Of a DNA stretch of 10,849 bases, positions 1 to 6,978 are shown one piece after another (position 1 is the stretch's first letter; every line of letters begins with the position of its first letter). The stretch spans positions 1 to 10,849 of the forward strand of contig DBFJGL010000017.1 of NCBI GenBank assembly GCA_048394785.1. The letters run 5' to 3'. Below the pieces are notes generated by a model. It worked only from the letters and a program-made list of their open reading frames with translations. It did no database searches and was not told where the DNA came from. A program made the position numbers and the translations under genes. The stretch is from DBFJGL01 sp048394785. GTDB taxonomy: Bacteria; Bacillota; Clostridia; Christensenellales; CAG-917.

Positions 1-1644
1 GGCAGAGAACAGTTTGCGCTTGTCGATTTCGGTTACGAAAGCAGTTTTTGTATAAGGGTTGTAGTGTACAACCTTTTTCATTTTATAAAAATCTACCGGG
101 CGGGGCTTAACCATATCCGCAACGCCGATTTCCTTATAAAAAGCCTTGGGGATAAGGTAAGAATTGAGCGTAACGGTCTGAATGAATTTATGCTGTTTTT
201 TATTGCGCGCAAGTTCGGCTTCTTTATCCAAATCGATGCCGAAACGCTCTGCGACTGCGGCGGCGTTTTCCTGTTTGGGGCACAGCTTCAACAGATTTTG
301 CAAAAGCTCGACGGGATTGACGGCACGCAAATAATCCTCGCCCTTCAAAAAGTCGTCATATGCCGCAACAAGCAGTTTAATGCCGAAATATCGCTGTTCA
401 ACAAGCGATTTTGCAACCGAACGGACAAATTTGAAGAAGTTTGCCCACATACCTTTCCCATTCGGGAAGCGGCTGTTGACAATCAGCTCGTTGCGCTTTG
501 CGAAGTATCTGTAAACGGGCGCGTACTTGTTGTCGAAATTTTCGTGCCAAACGCCTATTCCGTTGATATTGATAAGGTTGACTATGCCTCTTAAACCGTA
601 TTCGATGTCGTCCTCTCTGACAAACAGATATTCTAGGGGGAACCCAACCCTGTCTACGGTGGACAGAGGCATACACATATACCACCAGGCATTGTAATCG
701 GCAGAAATATGCTTTTCGTTTTCAAGCAGTCCCGACGCCGCGGACACGTCTATGCCCGACAGCAGCGAAGCCGACTCCGTACCCGTCCATATGCCGCCGT
801 TTTCGTGCTGTATGAGAGGTCTGTCCTTGATGAGCATACCCCCCCCCACCGACGAATTCAGCCACTGCGCTTTGAGCGTTTTAAGCAGCGAAACAGTCCT
901 CGAAACGACCGCGGAATCGAACACGATATCGTCGTCCATAAACAGAAAGTGGGTAAAGCCTCCCGTTGCGGCAACCTCTTTCAATCCTCGCGTAAAACCG
1001 CCCGCGCCGCCCGTATTGTCATTGGGAATCAACCGCACGAATTCGGGCACGTCGCCGACGTCGAGCGTGCGACCGTTGTCCACGACGTATACCGAAACCT
1101 CGTTCGCGAGCTCATTATCGTCTGCCAGATAGCTTTTCAAACGGCGAAGGTTCTCCTTTACGAACTCCTCCCTGCGATAAGTGCAAATTATCATTGCGAG
1201 TTTTACATCGCGCGGTTTTGTGCGCGCGTAAAATCCGCTTTCGCCATTCGAAGAATATATGACGGCTCCGCTTTCGGACGATACTTTTACATATACGAAC
1301 CCTTCGCTCAACCCGTCGGCGTCAAACCCCACTTCCGCAATCTGCGGAGCTTCGGAAACAAAATCCTTGCGCGCAAGCACCGCGTCGCGTCCCGAGGAGC
1401 GAAAACAAACTTCGACTTTTATACTGCCGCTGAACGATAACTTAACGGACGGAGAGATAACGTCCGCATACTCAAAATATTTGCAGGACAGCAAGTTGAA
1501 ATACGCGTCAAATGAAACTGCCGCGCCGTCGTGCAAAACAATTGTTTTTCCGTCGCACTCCGCACTGCCGCGCAGTCGGTAATATAACTCCCGAGTGCCT
1601 GCCACGGGACCGTCTTCGAGCATCGATAAGCTGAACAGTTTCAT
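1..1644 (-). CDS. GlfT2-like galactofuranosyltransferase, 3' end outside window
   Basis: Read from ATG at 1644-1642, the frame stays open for 548 codons to the window edge without a stop, so the C-terminus is missing (mycobacterial GlfT2 is about 640 residues). Residues 1 to about 145 resemble the beta-rich N-terminal domain of GlfT2. A GT-A/GT2 domain follows: MIICTYRRE (151-159), VVDNG (187-191), NTGGAGGFTRG (210-220), the metal/UDP-binding MDDDI (236-240), ADYNAWW (315-321), and the acceptor/catalytic-base segment FVREDDIEYGLR (341-352) followed by GVWH (364-367). The NxGGAGG...DDD...DYNxWW...DDxxYGLR...WH order is that of GlfT2, which polymerises galactofuranose from UDP-Galf in mycobacteria. 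The start overlaps the glf stop by one base (TAATG), with GAGGA 12 bases upstream, so the two are probably translationally coupled. Linkage and acceptor specificity cannot be read from sequence. Coding-strand G9 tract at 839-847 is described separately. Confidence 0.9.
   Translation of the reverse strand, partial: MKLFSLSMLEDGPVAGTRELYYRLRGSAECDGKTIVLHDGAAVSFDAYFNLLSCKYFEYADVISPSVKLSFSGSIKVEVCFRSSGRDAVLARKDFVSEAPQIAEVGFDADGLSEGFVYVKVSSESGAVIYSSNGESGFYARTKPRDVKLAMIICTYRREEFVKENLRRLKSYLADDNELANEVSVYVVDNGRTLDVGDVPEFVRLIPNDNTGGAGGFTRGLKEVAATGGFTHFLFMDDDIVFDSAVVSRTVSLLKTLKAQWLNSSVGGGMLIKDRPLIQHENGGIWTGTESASLLSGIDVSAASGLLENEKHISADYNAWWYMCMPLSTVDRVGFPLEYLFVREDDIEYGLRGIVNLININGIGVWHENFDNKYAPVYRYFAKRNELIVNSRFPNGKGMWANFFKFVRSVAKSLVEQRYFGIKLLVAAYDDFLKGEDYLRAVNPVELLQNLLKLCPKQENAAAVAERFGIDLDKEAELARNKKQHKFIQTVTLNSYLIPKAFYKEIGVADMVKPRPVDFYKMKKVVHYNPYTKTAFVTEIDKRKLFSA
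839..847 (-). repeat. G9 homopolymer inside the GlfT2-like gene
   Basis: Nine consecutive C on the plus strand read as nine G in the coding strand, encoding the Val-Gly-Gly-Gly of SSVGGGML (residues 264-271). In the present length the frame is open and the protein aligns with the VGGxML segment of GlfT2. One added G would run into TGA about 40 codons later, and one lost G into TAG about 30 codons later. Both stops fall before the EDD motif at 344-346. No other mononucleotide run of this length was noticed in the genes of the window. Confidence 0.95.
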
Positions 1645-2750
1645 TATAAAATATTTTCCTCTCGGGCAAGGTTGCGTGCGGAAGCTATGACTTTGTCCAT
1701 ATCGTAATACTTATATTCGCCCAGTCTGCCGCCGAAAACGACGTTGGGGCAACACTCCGCCGCATACGCTTTGTATCTGTCGGCGAGCGCGGTATTGACC
1801 TCGTCGTTGACGGTGTAATACGCCTCTTTGCCCTCCTCGTATGCGTCGGGGTATTCTTTGCTGATAACGGTTTTATCCGAAACGGCGTTTTCGAAATATT
1901 TGTGCTCGATAATTCGCGTATAGGGCACGTCGTAAGCGGTATAATTAACGACCGCATTCCCCTGATAATCATCTCTGTCGAGCACCGACGTATCGAATTT
2001 AAGACTGCGGTACTGTAACCGTCCGAACCTGTACCCGAAAAATTCGTCAAGCATACCCGTATAAATCGTCTTGCCGAAAGTATGTTTGCACTCCTTTAAG
2101 AATGTCTTGTATTCCGCATTCAAAACAACAGTGACGCCGTCAAGCATTCTTTCGACCATCGCGGTATAGCCGCCTACGGGTATTCCCTGATATTTATCGT
2201 TAAAATAATTATTGTCATAAACAAAGCGCAACGGAAGCCTTTTGATGATGTCAGCGGGCAATTCGCGGCACGGTCTGCCCCATTGTTTTTCGGTATAACC
2301 CTTTATGAGTTTATTGTAAATATCCGTGCCGACCATACTCAATGCCTGCTCTTCGAGGTTGGAAATCTCTCCGAGGTTTAACGCGGATATCTGCTCGTTT
2401 ATGATTGCCTTTGCCTCGTCTGCGGTTTCGACGCCCCAAAGCTGACGGAACGTGTTCATATTGAAGGGCAGATTGTATCTTTCGCCGTTATAATCGGCAA
2501 TTACGTTGTTCACGTAACCGTTAAACTGCGCAAATCCGTTCACGTATTCCCATACGGTTTGGTCGGAAGTGTGGAAAATGTGCGCGCCGTAAACGTGCAC
2601 GTTGATGCCTTCGACGTTTTGGGTATATACGTTTCCCCCGATATGCGCCCTTCTGTCTATGACAACGCATTTCTTGCCGGCAGCCGTTGCGAGCTGAGCG
2701 AACGTCGCGCCGAAAAGTCCCGCGCCGACTATCAAATAATCATAATACAT
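1644..2750 (-). CDS. glf: UDP-galactopyranose mutase
   Basis: 368 residues, full length for bacterial Glf. This flavoenzyme interconverts UDP-galactopyranose and UDP-galactofuranose in the cytosol and supplies the donor for the GlfT2-like enzyme encoded next. Visible features: N-terminal Rossmann FAD site VGAGLFG (8-14) with the acidic end of strand 2 at VVIDRRAHIGGN (29-40), GAHIFHTS (55-62), YNLPFNMNTF (92-101), YTEKQWGRP (152-160), LPADIIKRLPLRF (164-176), the nucleotide-binding YTRIIEHK (277-284), and the C-terminal FAD-contacting GRLGEYKYYDMDK (341-353). The conserved active-site arginines correspond to R175 and R279 by pattern. ATG at 2750 is preceded by AGGTG five bases upstream, and the protein begins at the usual distance from the GxGxxG loop. 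A 159-base gap with hairpins separates it from the upstream gene. Confidence 0.97.
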   Translation of the reverse strand: MYYDYLIVGAGLFGATFAQLATAAGKKCVVIDRRAHIGGNVYTQNVEGINVHVYGAHIFHTSDQTVWEYVNGFAQFNGYVNNVIADYNGERYNLPFNMNTFRQLWGVETADEAKAIINEQISALNLGEISNLEEQALSMVGTDIYNKLIKGYTEKQWGRPCRELPADIIKRLPLRFVYDNNYFNDKYQGIPVGGYTAMVERMLDGVTVVLNAEYKTFLKECKHTFGKTIYTGMLDEFFGYRFGRLQYRSLKFDTSVLDRDDYQGNAVVNYTAYDVPYTRIIEHKYFENAVSDKTVISKEYPDAYEEGKEAYYTVNDEVNTALADRYKAYAAECCPNVVFGGRLGEYKYYDMDKVIASARNLAREENIL

Positions 2751-2770
2751 TACGCACCTGTTCCGTTGTA

Positions 2771-2798
2771 CCGCTATATCGCCTTATTGTTATAGCGG
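2771..2798 (-). promoter_or_regulatory. Hairpin in the leader before glf
   Basis: CCGCTATA (2771-2778) and TATAGCGG (2791-2798) form a perfect 8-bp inverted repeat with a 12-base loop, 21 bases upstream of the glf ATG. No U-run follows on the minus strand, so it is not a typical terminator. It could be an mRNA-processing, stability or operator element. The rest of the 2751-2909 gap is AT-rich, holds a smaller 5-bp hairpin right after the DUF4422 stop (2893-2908), and shows no convincing promoter. Confidence 0.4.
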
Positions 2799-2909
2799 CA
2801 TTTGTTTGATTTTAGGTATTAACCCTTATATTCTTTCTTTTTATACTTTTTCCCTAACGCCGCCGCCCGTTTATGCGTATCGCGGTATATATCCGATTTT
2901 AACATCGGC

Positions 2910-3812
2910 TTACTTTTCCGTCAAGTTTGTCCTCTGTCTGCGGCGCAGAAGCAGCTTTTTGGGAATAAAAAACACTATCAGCGGCTTTAGAGCGTACAGA
3001 AGACTCATTTGCTTAGACTTTACGTTGCGGTGCGCGCTGCCGAGCGCGTCTTTGAATTTGACTTTTTCCGCCGCGTACATAACGGGCAGAAACAACGGTT
3101 TTGCCCCTTTATCCATAAGATAGGTAAAAAATATTCCCGTAAGGCACTCGGACACGAACATTCGCTCGGATACCGCCGCGCCCGATTTTTCAAACTCGCT
3201 CAGCACTCCGAAAATAAACTCGCAGTACTCAAAAAACGCCGCCTTGGAGAAAATGAACATATTGTAGTAAAACGCGTCCTTTCCGCGCACATATTTATCC
3301 GCCGCTTCCGCAAACGTCGGATATTGTTCATTTATTATACGGAGTACTGCGTCGAGTTCTTCAATGCGGTGCGCGAGATTATAATTTGCGTACACGGACT
3401 TTCTGACGTTGGGTTTGGGCGCGACGAAATCGCAGTCGCCGAGCAATGCGCTTATGTTCCCGCCGTCGCACTTTATCTTTTCGTAAATACCGCCGTCTGT
3501 TTTATCCGTTTCGTAATATGCGCCGTCGCGCTTCTCGAAAATGAAAAACCTGCGGTAATGACACAGTCCCACGGCGTCGGGGTTGCCTATGACGTCATAA
3601 TTCTTCCACGCCCAATATACTGCGCTCAATTCATTGTAAGACGCGTTTTTATCGGAGATATTATCGCCCGTATCGTCGCCGGGCATAACCTCTTTGCACC
3701 ACTCGTCGTCGCTTATCGCGCGTCCGGCGTGTATGGGATAAAACGGCTCTCTGTCCGTAAGAAAAGCTTTTTTATGATACGCCGTGAGAATTTTTACGCT
3801 ATCCGCTTTCAT
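2910..3812 (-). CDS. DUF4422 capsular polysaccharide glycosyltransferase-like protein
   Basis: 300 residues, matching the DUF4422 family found in capsule and exopolysaccharide clusters and generally regarded as GT-A-like glycosyltransferases. Diagnostic blocks: VKILTAYHKK (6-15), YPIHAGRAI (25-33), the signature PGDDTGDNISDKNASYNELSAVYWAWKN (44-71), and GLCHYRRFF (82-90). DFVAPKPN follows further in, then a region (KDAFYYNMFIFSK) that in the family precedes the second acidic cluster. No signal peptide; the C-terminal Leu/Ile/Phe-rich stretch (about 268-288, ending in KKLLLRRRQR) may associate with the membrane. ATG at 3812 is preceded by GAGGG, which overlaps the TGA of the upstream GT4 gene; the 8-base gap indicates one operon. 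Sugar specificity is unknown. Confidence 0.88.
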   Translation of the reverse strand: MKADSVKILTAYHKKAFLTDREPFYPIHAGRAISDDEWCKEVMPGDDTGDNISDKNASYNELSAVYWAWKNYDVIGNPDAVGLCHYRRFFIFEKRDGAYYETDKTDGGIYEKIKCDGGNISALLGDCDFVAPKPNVRKSVYANYNLAHRIEELDAVLRIINEQYPTFAEAADKYVRGKDAFYYNMFIFSKAAFFEYCEFIFGVLSEFEKSGAAVSERMFVSECLTGIFFTYLMDKGAKPLFLPVMYAAEKVKFKDALGSAHRNVKSKQMSLLYALKPLIVFFIPKKLLLRRRQRTNLTEK

Positions 3813-3820
3813 ATGCGCCC

Positions 3821-4924
3821 TCAGCCGTTTTTCGAGTCATCCAGCCCGAGATAATAATTTTCGAGCACCTTTGCTTCCGCGGTTATGTCGTAACCGTGCT
3901 CGGCAACAGACTCCGACGCGTCGTATCTGATGCAGTTATCGAGCATATTTTCCATTTCGTCAGCCCAGAGTTTTTCGTCGTCGACAGGCAAAAACTTCAC
4001 TTTACCCGTGACGTCCGTTTCGGCTGTGATTTTGTCGGAAAGAAGACAGGGCAACCCCATAGACTGCGCCTCTATCGCGACAAGCGGCAAACCCTCGTAG
4101 CGCGAAGGCAATACGAACAAATCGAACAATCCGAAATAATCCTCCGCCTGTTTCTGATAATCGAAAATGATTACTTTATCCCGTAAACCGAGGTTTTCGA
4201 TTTGCGCTTCCAACTCATTGCGCAAACGGCCGCCGCCGGCAAACACGAGTACGACGTCGTCGCGCCGCTCGGCAAGCCGTGCATAGGCGTCCACCAAAAA
4301 CGCTTGGTTTTTCTGATATTCGAACCTGCCTACGCTGCCTATGACTTTTTTGCCTGCTATTCCGCATTCCGATTTGAGTTTTGCGGCTTTTTCCTCCGTT
4401 ATGGGCGCAAAGCGATTTGTGTCGATTGCGTTTTTGAGCACAAACGCTTCTTGCCCCCTGCGCTTACCATACAGCCATACGCAAGCTTTTCTGCTGCACC
4501 CCGCAAGGTGCGTCGGAAACAGCTTTGAAAAATGTTTGAGCACGGTTTTTACGATATAAACCTTTTCGCTTTTGTGCGTTGTGGAATGAGCGTGGCTTAT
4601 GCGGCGTCCCACCCTTGCGCGCCGGGCGGCATAGAGCGGCACGACGTTCAAAGTAGTCATATGCGAATGAACGGCGTAATAATTTTCCTCGGCAAAATGC
4701 TTTTTCAAATCTTTTACCGATTTGAAAACGCTGAGCACGTTGGGCACGTAAATAACTTTGCCGCCCAATCTCTCTATATCCTCGTCATAAGGGGAAGGAC
4801 CAAAGGTGTAAAAATGAAAAACAAACTTGTCTCTATCTATGTTGCGATAGAAATTGAGCACGCAATTTATGACTCCGCCATACCTTGCGTTACCTATAAC
4901 CTGTGCAATCTTTATTTTATCCAT
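3821..4924 (-). CDS. GT4-family (GT-B) glycosyltransferase, EpsF-like
   Basis: 367 residues, normal for a GT4 retaining glycosyltransferase. The N-terminal half shows the acceptor-domain opening IAQVIGNARYGGVINCVLNFYRNID (6-30), then VHSHMTT (85-91) and SHAHSTTHK (110-118). The C-terminal donor domain (PF00534 type) has IGSVGRFEYQKNQAFLVDAY (195-214), VFAGGGRLRNELE (227-239), and the E-x7-E nucleotide-sugar motif EGLPLVAIE (277-285) within PSRYEGLPLVAIEAQSMGLPCLLSD. It resembles EpsF-type enzymes of exopolysaccharide clusters and probably adds an early sugar to the lipid-linked primer. The ATG at 4924 has no clear ribosome site (the preceding bases are AATATGATAA), but the start fits the family. 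The 94-base gap to the upstream gene contains no recognised element. Confidence 0.92.
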   Translation of the reverse strand: MDKIKIAQVIGNARYGGVINCVLNFYRNIDRDKFVFHFYTFGPSPYDEDIERLGGKVIYVPNVLSVFKSVKDLKKHFAEENYYAVHSHMTTLNVVPLYAARRARVGRRISHAHSTTHKSEKVYIVKTVLKHFSKLFPTHLAGCSRKACVWLYGKRRGQEAFVLKNAIDTNRFAPITEEKAAKLKSECGIAGKKVIGSVGRFEYQKNQAFLVDAYARLAERRDDVVLVFAGGGRLRNELEAQIENLGLRDKVIIFDYQKQAEDYFGLFDLFVLPSRYEGLPLVAIEAQSMGLPCLLSDKITAETDVTGKVKFLPVDDEKLWADEMENMLDNCIRYDASESVAEHGYDITAEAKVLENYYLGLDDSKNG

Positions 4925-5018
4925 TTTATCATATTACGGTTTTATCCGCAAATAACGCCGACTTTATCTCTAGTTTGCGCGATGTATTCACCTGTTATCT
5001 TTTGCGCCGCGGCTTCTT

Positions 5019-5648
5019 TTACTCTTTGCTGCCGCCTTTCGTTTTCTCCATATCGGCGGCGTCGACGTGACGCAGATATTTTTCTTCGCCGAACAGAACC
5101 ACTCCCGCGGTTTTGAAAAGTATCTCGGTATCGAGCGCGAAAGAAACTTTGCGAGCGTAGACAACGTCGTAATAACTGCGCTCCTCCGCGGACAAATGCC
5201 CGTTGCCTCGAATTTGCGCCAAGCCGCTGAGCCCCGGCTTTACGGTGAACTTTTCCATCTCCCATTCCTTATATCCGTCAAGATATACGGGCATAAGAGG
5301 ACGAGGTCCTATGAGTGCCATTTCGCCTTTGAGCACGTTGATCAGCTGAGGAAATTCATCGATTTTGAACCTGCGGATTACTCTGCCGACGCGAGTCAAA
5401 TTGACGTTGTCGTCCTCTATGACGGGCTTTTTGGCGTCGAAAGATACGTTTGTGCTGACCATTGTGCGGAATTTGTAAATCAAAAAAACTTTGCCGTCTT
5501 TGCCCACTCTCTCCTGTCTGAACAGCGCAGGTCCCCTGCTGTCCGTTCTGATTGCGAGAGCAATTATAAGCAACGGGAAAAGCAAAAACGCTCCCCCTAA
5601 CAACGCAAGCGCAAAATCGAGCGCGCGTTTTATATAATTCTTATACAT
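5019..5648 (-). CDS. Undecaprenyl-phosphate phosphoglycosyl transferase (PglC-like bacterial sugar transferase)
   Basis: 209 residues from ATG 5648; a GTG one codon upstream (5651) is an equally possible start. This is the small monotopic type of bacterial sugar transferase (PF02397), which moves a sugar-1-phosphate from a UDP-sugar to undecaprenyl phosphate to begin a glycan. Visible: one hydrophobic re-entrant helix (about 11-34), RTDSRGPALFRQERVGKDGK (34-53), YKFRTM (58-63), the catalytic Asp-Glu in KIDEFPQLINVLKG (95-108; D97, E98), GPRPLMP (114-120), KPGLSGLAQIRG (137-148), and a tail with DTEILFKT (173-180). Short length without extra N-terminal membrane segments places it with PglC rather than WbaP. 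It is the first gene of the minus-strand operon, directly downstream of the promoter at 5742-5770. The sugar is not predictable. Confidence 0.94.
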   Translation of the reverse strand: MYKNYIKRALDFALALLGGAFLLFPLLIIALAIRTDSRGPALFRQERVGKDGKVFLIYKFRTMVSTNVSFDAKKPVIEDDNVNLTRVGRVIRRFKIDEFPQLINVLKGEMALIGPRPLMPVYLDGYKEWEMEKFTVKPGLSGLAQIRGNGHLSAEERSYYDVVYARKVSFALDTEILFKTAGVVLFGEEKYLRHVDAADMEKTKGGSKE

Positions 5649-5666
5649 CACACAAATCCCCGTGTG
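5649..5666 (-). promoter_or_regulatory. Hairpin presenting the ribosome site of the first operon gene
   Basis: In the transcript CACAC (5666-5662) can pair with GTGTG (5653-5649), leaving loop GGGGATTT (5661-5654), which contains the only ribosome-site-like purine run. The ATG (5648-5646) starts immediately after the stem, and the alternative GTG start lies in it. The pairing is visible; an effect on translation is inferred. Confidence 0.4.
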
Positions 5667-5741
5667 TAAGCTTTTGCCCGTCAGCGCATTAGGGGCAGAG
5701 CAAACACAATGTAATAATCATTACTTTATTTACTTTTTAAT

Positions 5742-5770
5742 ATTTTAACATACTAATTACGCTTTGTCAA
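5742..5770 (-). promoter_or_regulatory. Sigma-A promoter of the polysaccharide operon
   Basis: On the minus strand: -35 TTGACA (5770-5765, perfect), 17-base spacer, -10 TAAAAT (5747-5742) with an upstream TGT (extended -10). The predicted start of transcription is near 5735, leaving a leader of about 86 bases before the sugar transferase ATG. A small dyad GTAAT-n4-ATTAC (5711-5724) lies in the early leader and could be an operator. Confidence 0.8.
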
Positions 5771-5822
5771 AATTAAAGCATTACGGGCTTATATTAAAGG
5801 ATTGCTCGGAAACATTAAAAAC

Positions 5823-5850
5823 TTGCTTTTTCCTGCCGTTGATGTACAAT
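5823..5850 (+). promoter_or_regulatory. Possible promoter of the lipid kinase gene
   Basis: TTGCTT (5823-5828), 16-base spacer, TACAAT (5845-5850). If used, transcription would begin close to the ATG at 5857, giving a leaderless or nearly leaderless message, in keeping with the lack of a ribosome site. No better plus-strand promoter was found in 5652-5856. Confidence 0.3.
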
Positions 5851-5856
5851 GAAAGT

Positions 5857-6768
5857 ATGGATTACAACGCATATGACAACAATCCCCGCAAATGCGTCGT
5901 CATAGTGAACAGAATGTCGGGCAACGGCACGGACGCAAATATGCAGGATTTGAAAGCTGTTTTCGGCAAGGGATACGAATGCGCTACCGTAGACTTGACC
6001 GCAGATGTGAGGCTGGACGATTTGACCGAATACGACCGCATAGTGGTGTGCGGCGGAGACGGTACGCTCAACAGTATGATTAACTGTAAAATCAATCCCG
6101 ACTCGGAGTTTATATACTGCCCTTTCGGGACGCTTAACGAGCTTGCGACCGGCGGCAGTTCCAAGGACGATTATCTCGTGTACGACACGGGTTCGATTAA
6201 AGACAAGCGATTTGCCTACGTTTGCGCCTGCGGCATTTTCACCTCTCTCGGATACATCGTAAAAGACAGACATAAACGCCGTTTCAAATGGCTCGCATAC
6301 CTTTGGAAAGTCGCCCTGCTGTATCGCATAGAGTTTATCAAGGCGCGCCTTAAAACGGATAAAATAGACGAAGAAGGCGTATACACTCTGATTATGGCGA
6401 TAGACTCGCCCAAGTGTTTCGGTTTTAATTTCAACAGACTTTACCGCCTCGACGACGGCGTGATGCACCTGCTTGCCATAAAGTCGCCCGCGAAAAAAGG
6501 ACTGTTCCCCGCAATCAAACTTTTCTTCCCTCTGTTCAGGGCGTTCTTTATAGGCTTCAACAAAGAATATCGCTCAAAAAATATGTTGTTCACCTCATTT
6601 GACAAGTTAAACGTCACTTTGGAGCAAAAAACGGCGTTTTGCCTCGACGGCGAACGCTACGACGAGGAAGGCTGTTTCGACATTGAAACCATAAGACTCA
6701 ACCCTCCCTTGCGCGTAATATCCAAGCGCGAACTCAAAAAACATATCAAAAACAACACCGCGTTGTAG
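5857..6768 (+). CDS. Diacylglycerol kinase / YegS-like lipid kinase family protein
   Basis: 303 residues, the usual length of DgkB/YegS-type cytosolic lipid kinases. Catalytic domain: VVIVNRMSGNGTD (14-26), the nucleotide-binding VVCGGDGTLNSMI (63-75), and FGTLNELATGG (90-100), the family's P-x-GT-x-N-D-like block with Glu replacing the more usual Asp. The C-terminal beta-sandwich has RLDDGVMHLLAI (197-208) and FCLDGERYDEEG (261-272). It probably phosphorylates diacylglycerol or a related lipid, recycling lipid by-products of envelope synthesis, but the substrate is not shown. ATG 5857 is chosen because the domain starts about 11 residues in. The frame extends upstream to TTG 5764, and ATG 5842 is an alternative, but that upstream stretch is AT-rich, overlaps the divergent promoter, and gives no family sequence. 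No good ribosome site precedes any of the starts. Confidence 0.9.
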   Translation: MDYNAYDNNPRKCVVIVNRMSGNGTDANMQDLKAVFGKGYECATVDLTADVRLDDLTEYDRIVVCGGDGTLNSMINCKINPDSEFIYCPFGTLNELATGGSSKDDYLVYDTGSIKDKRFAYVCACGIFTSLGYIVKDRHKRRFKWLAYLWKVALLYRIEFIKARLKTDKIDEEGVYTLIMAIDSPKCFGFNFNRLYRLDDGVMHLLAIKSPAKKGLFPAIKLFFPLFRAFFIGFNKEYRSKNMLFTSFDKLNVTLEQKTAFCLDGERYDEEGCFDIETIRLNPPLRVISKRELKKHIKNNTAL

Positions 6769-6814
6769 CGTTCGCGGCGGCAGGCTATACTTTTTGAAAT
6801 ATCCTGTCGACTCC

Positions 6815-6829
6815 ATTTGCGTCCGTGCC
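6815..6829 (-). repeat. 15-base inverted copy of a segment of the lipid kinase gene
   Basis: The minus strand here reads GGCACGGACGCAAAT, identical to plus-strand bases 5926-5940 encoding Gly-Thr-Asp-Ala-Asn in the kinase's N-terminal loop. The copies are inverted and about 890 bases apart, one inside the gene and one 47 bases after its stop. The rest of 6769-6908 holds no recognised gene or clear terminator. Confidence 0.6.
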
Positions 6830-6908
6830 AAATTCCACGTCAATTCATTTTATACGATGCAACCGTAACGATTGAATATTGCTTAAACGGCTTGCATACT
6901 CCACTTCA

Positions 6909-6948
6909 TTGACACAGCCGCCCGATAAATGGTATAATATGGTATAAT
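6909..6948 (+). promoter_or_regulatory. Consensus promoter with duplicated extended -10, for the ABC exporter
   Basis: TTGACA (6909-6914, perfect -35), 18-base spacer, TGG-TATAAT (6930-6938, perfect extended -10), followed at once by a second exact copy: ATGGTATAAT occurs at 6929-6938 and again at 6939-6948. Either -10 box could fire, with starts near 6945 and 6955. The second is 28 bases from the -35 and would depend on its TGn extension or another -35. The leader to the permease ATG is about 90-100 bases. Confidence 0.85.
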
Positions 6949-6978
6949 AATACGAAATATTGTGCAAACACATAAAGT

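Noticed and set aside
64..1582. Open frames on the plus strand across 64-594, 709-1440, 752-1132 and 1259-1582
   Set aside because: They lie antisense to the GlfT2-like gene, lack ribosome sites and resemble no protein family; the minus-strand frame carries all the GlfT2 motifs.
4942..5265. Minus-strand frame whose end (after the sugar transferase stop) reads AAAQKITGEYIAQTRDKVGVICG
   Set aside because: It looked like a frameshifted C-terminal extension, but the sugar transferase already has the normal family length and end, and the upstream part of this frame is Arg/Ser-rich shadow sequence.
3009..5600. Long plus-strand open frames (3009-3854, 4532-5116, 5067-5600)
   Set aside because: Antisense shadows of the DUF4422, GT4 and sugar transferase genes, created by GC-rich codon positions; no family features.
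5764..5856. Upstream extension of the lipid kinase to TTG 5764
   Set aside because: It would overlap the divergent promoter's -35, is AT-rich, and adds residues not expected before the kinase domain.
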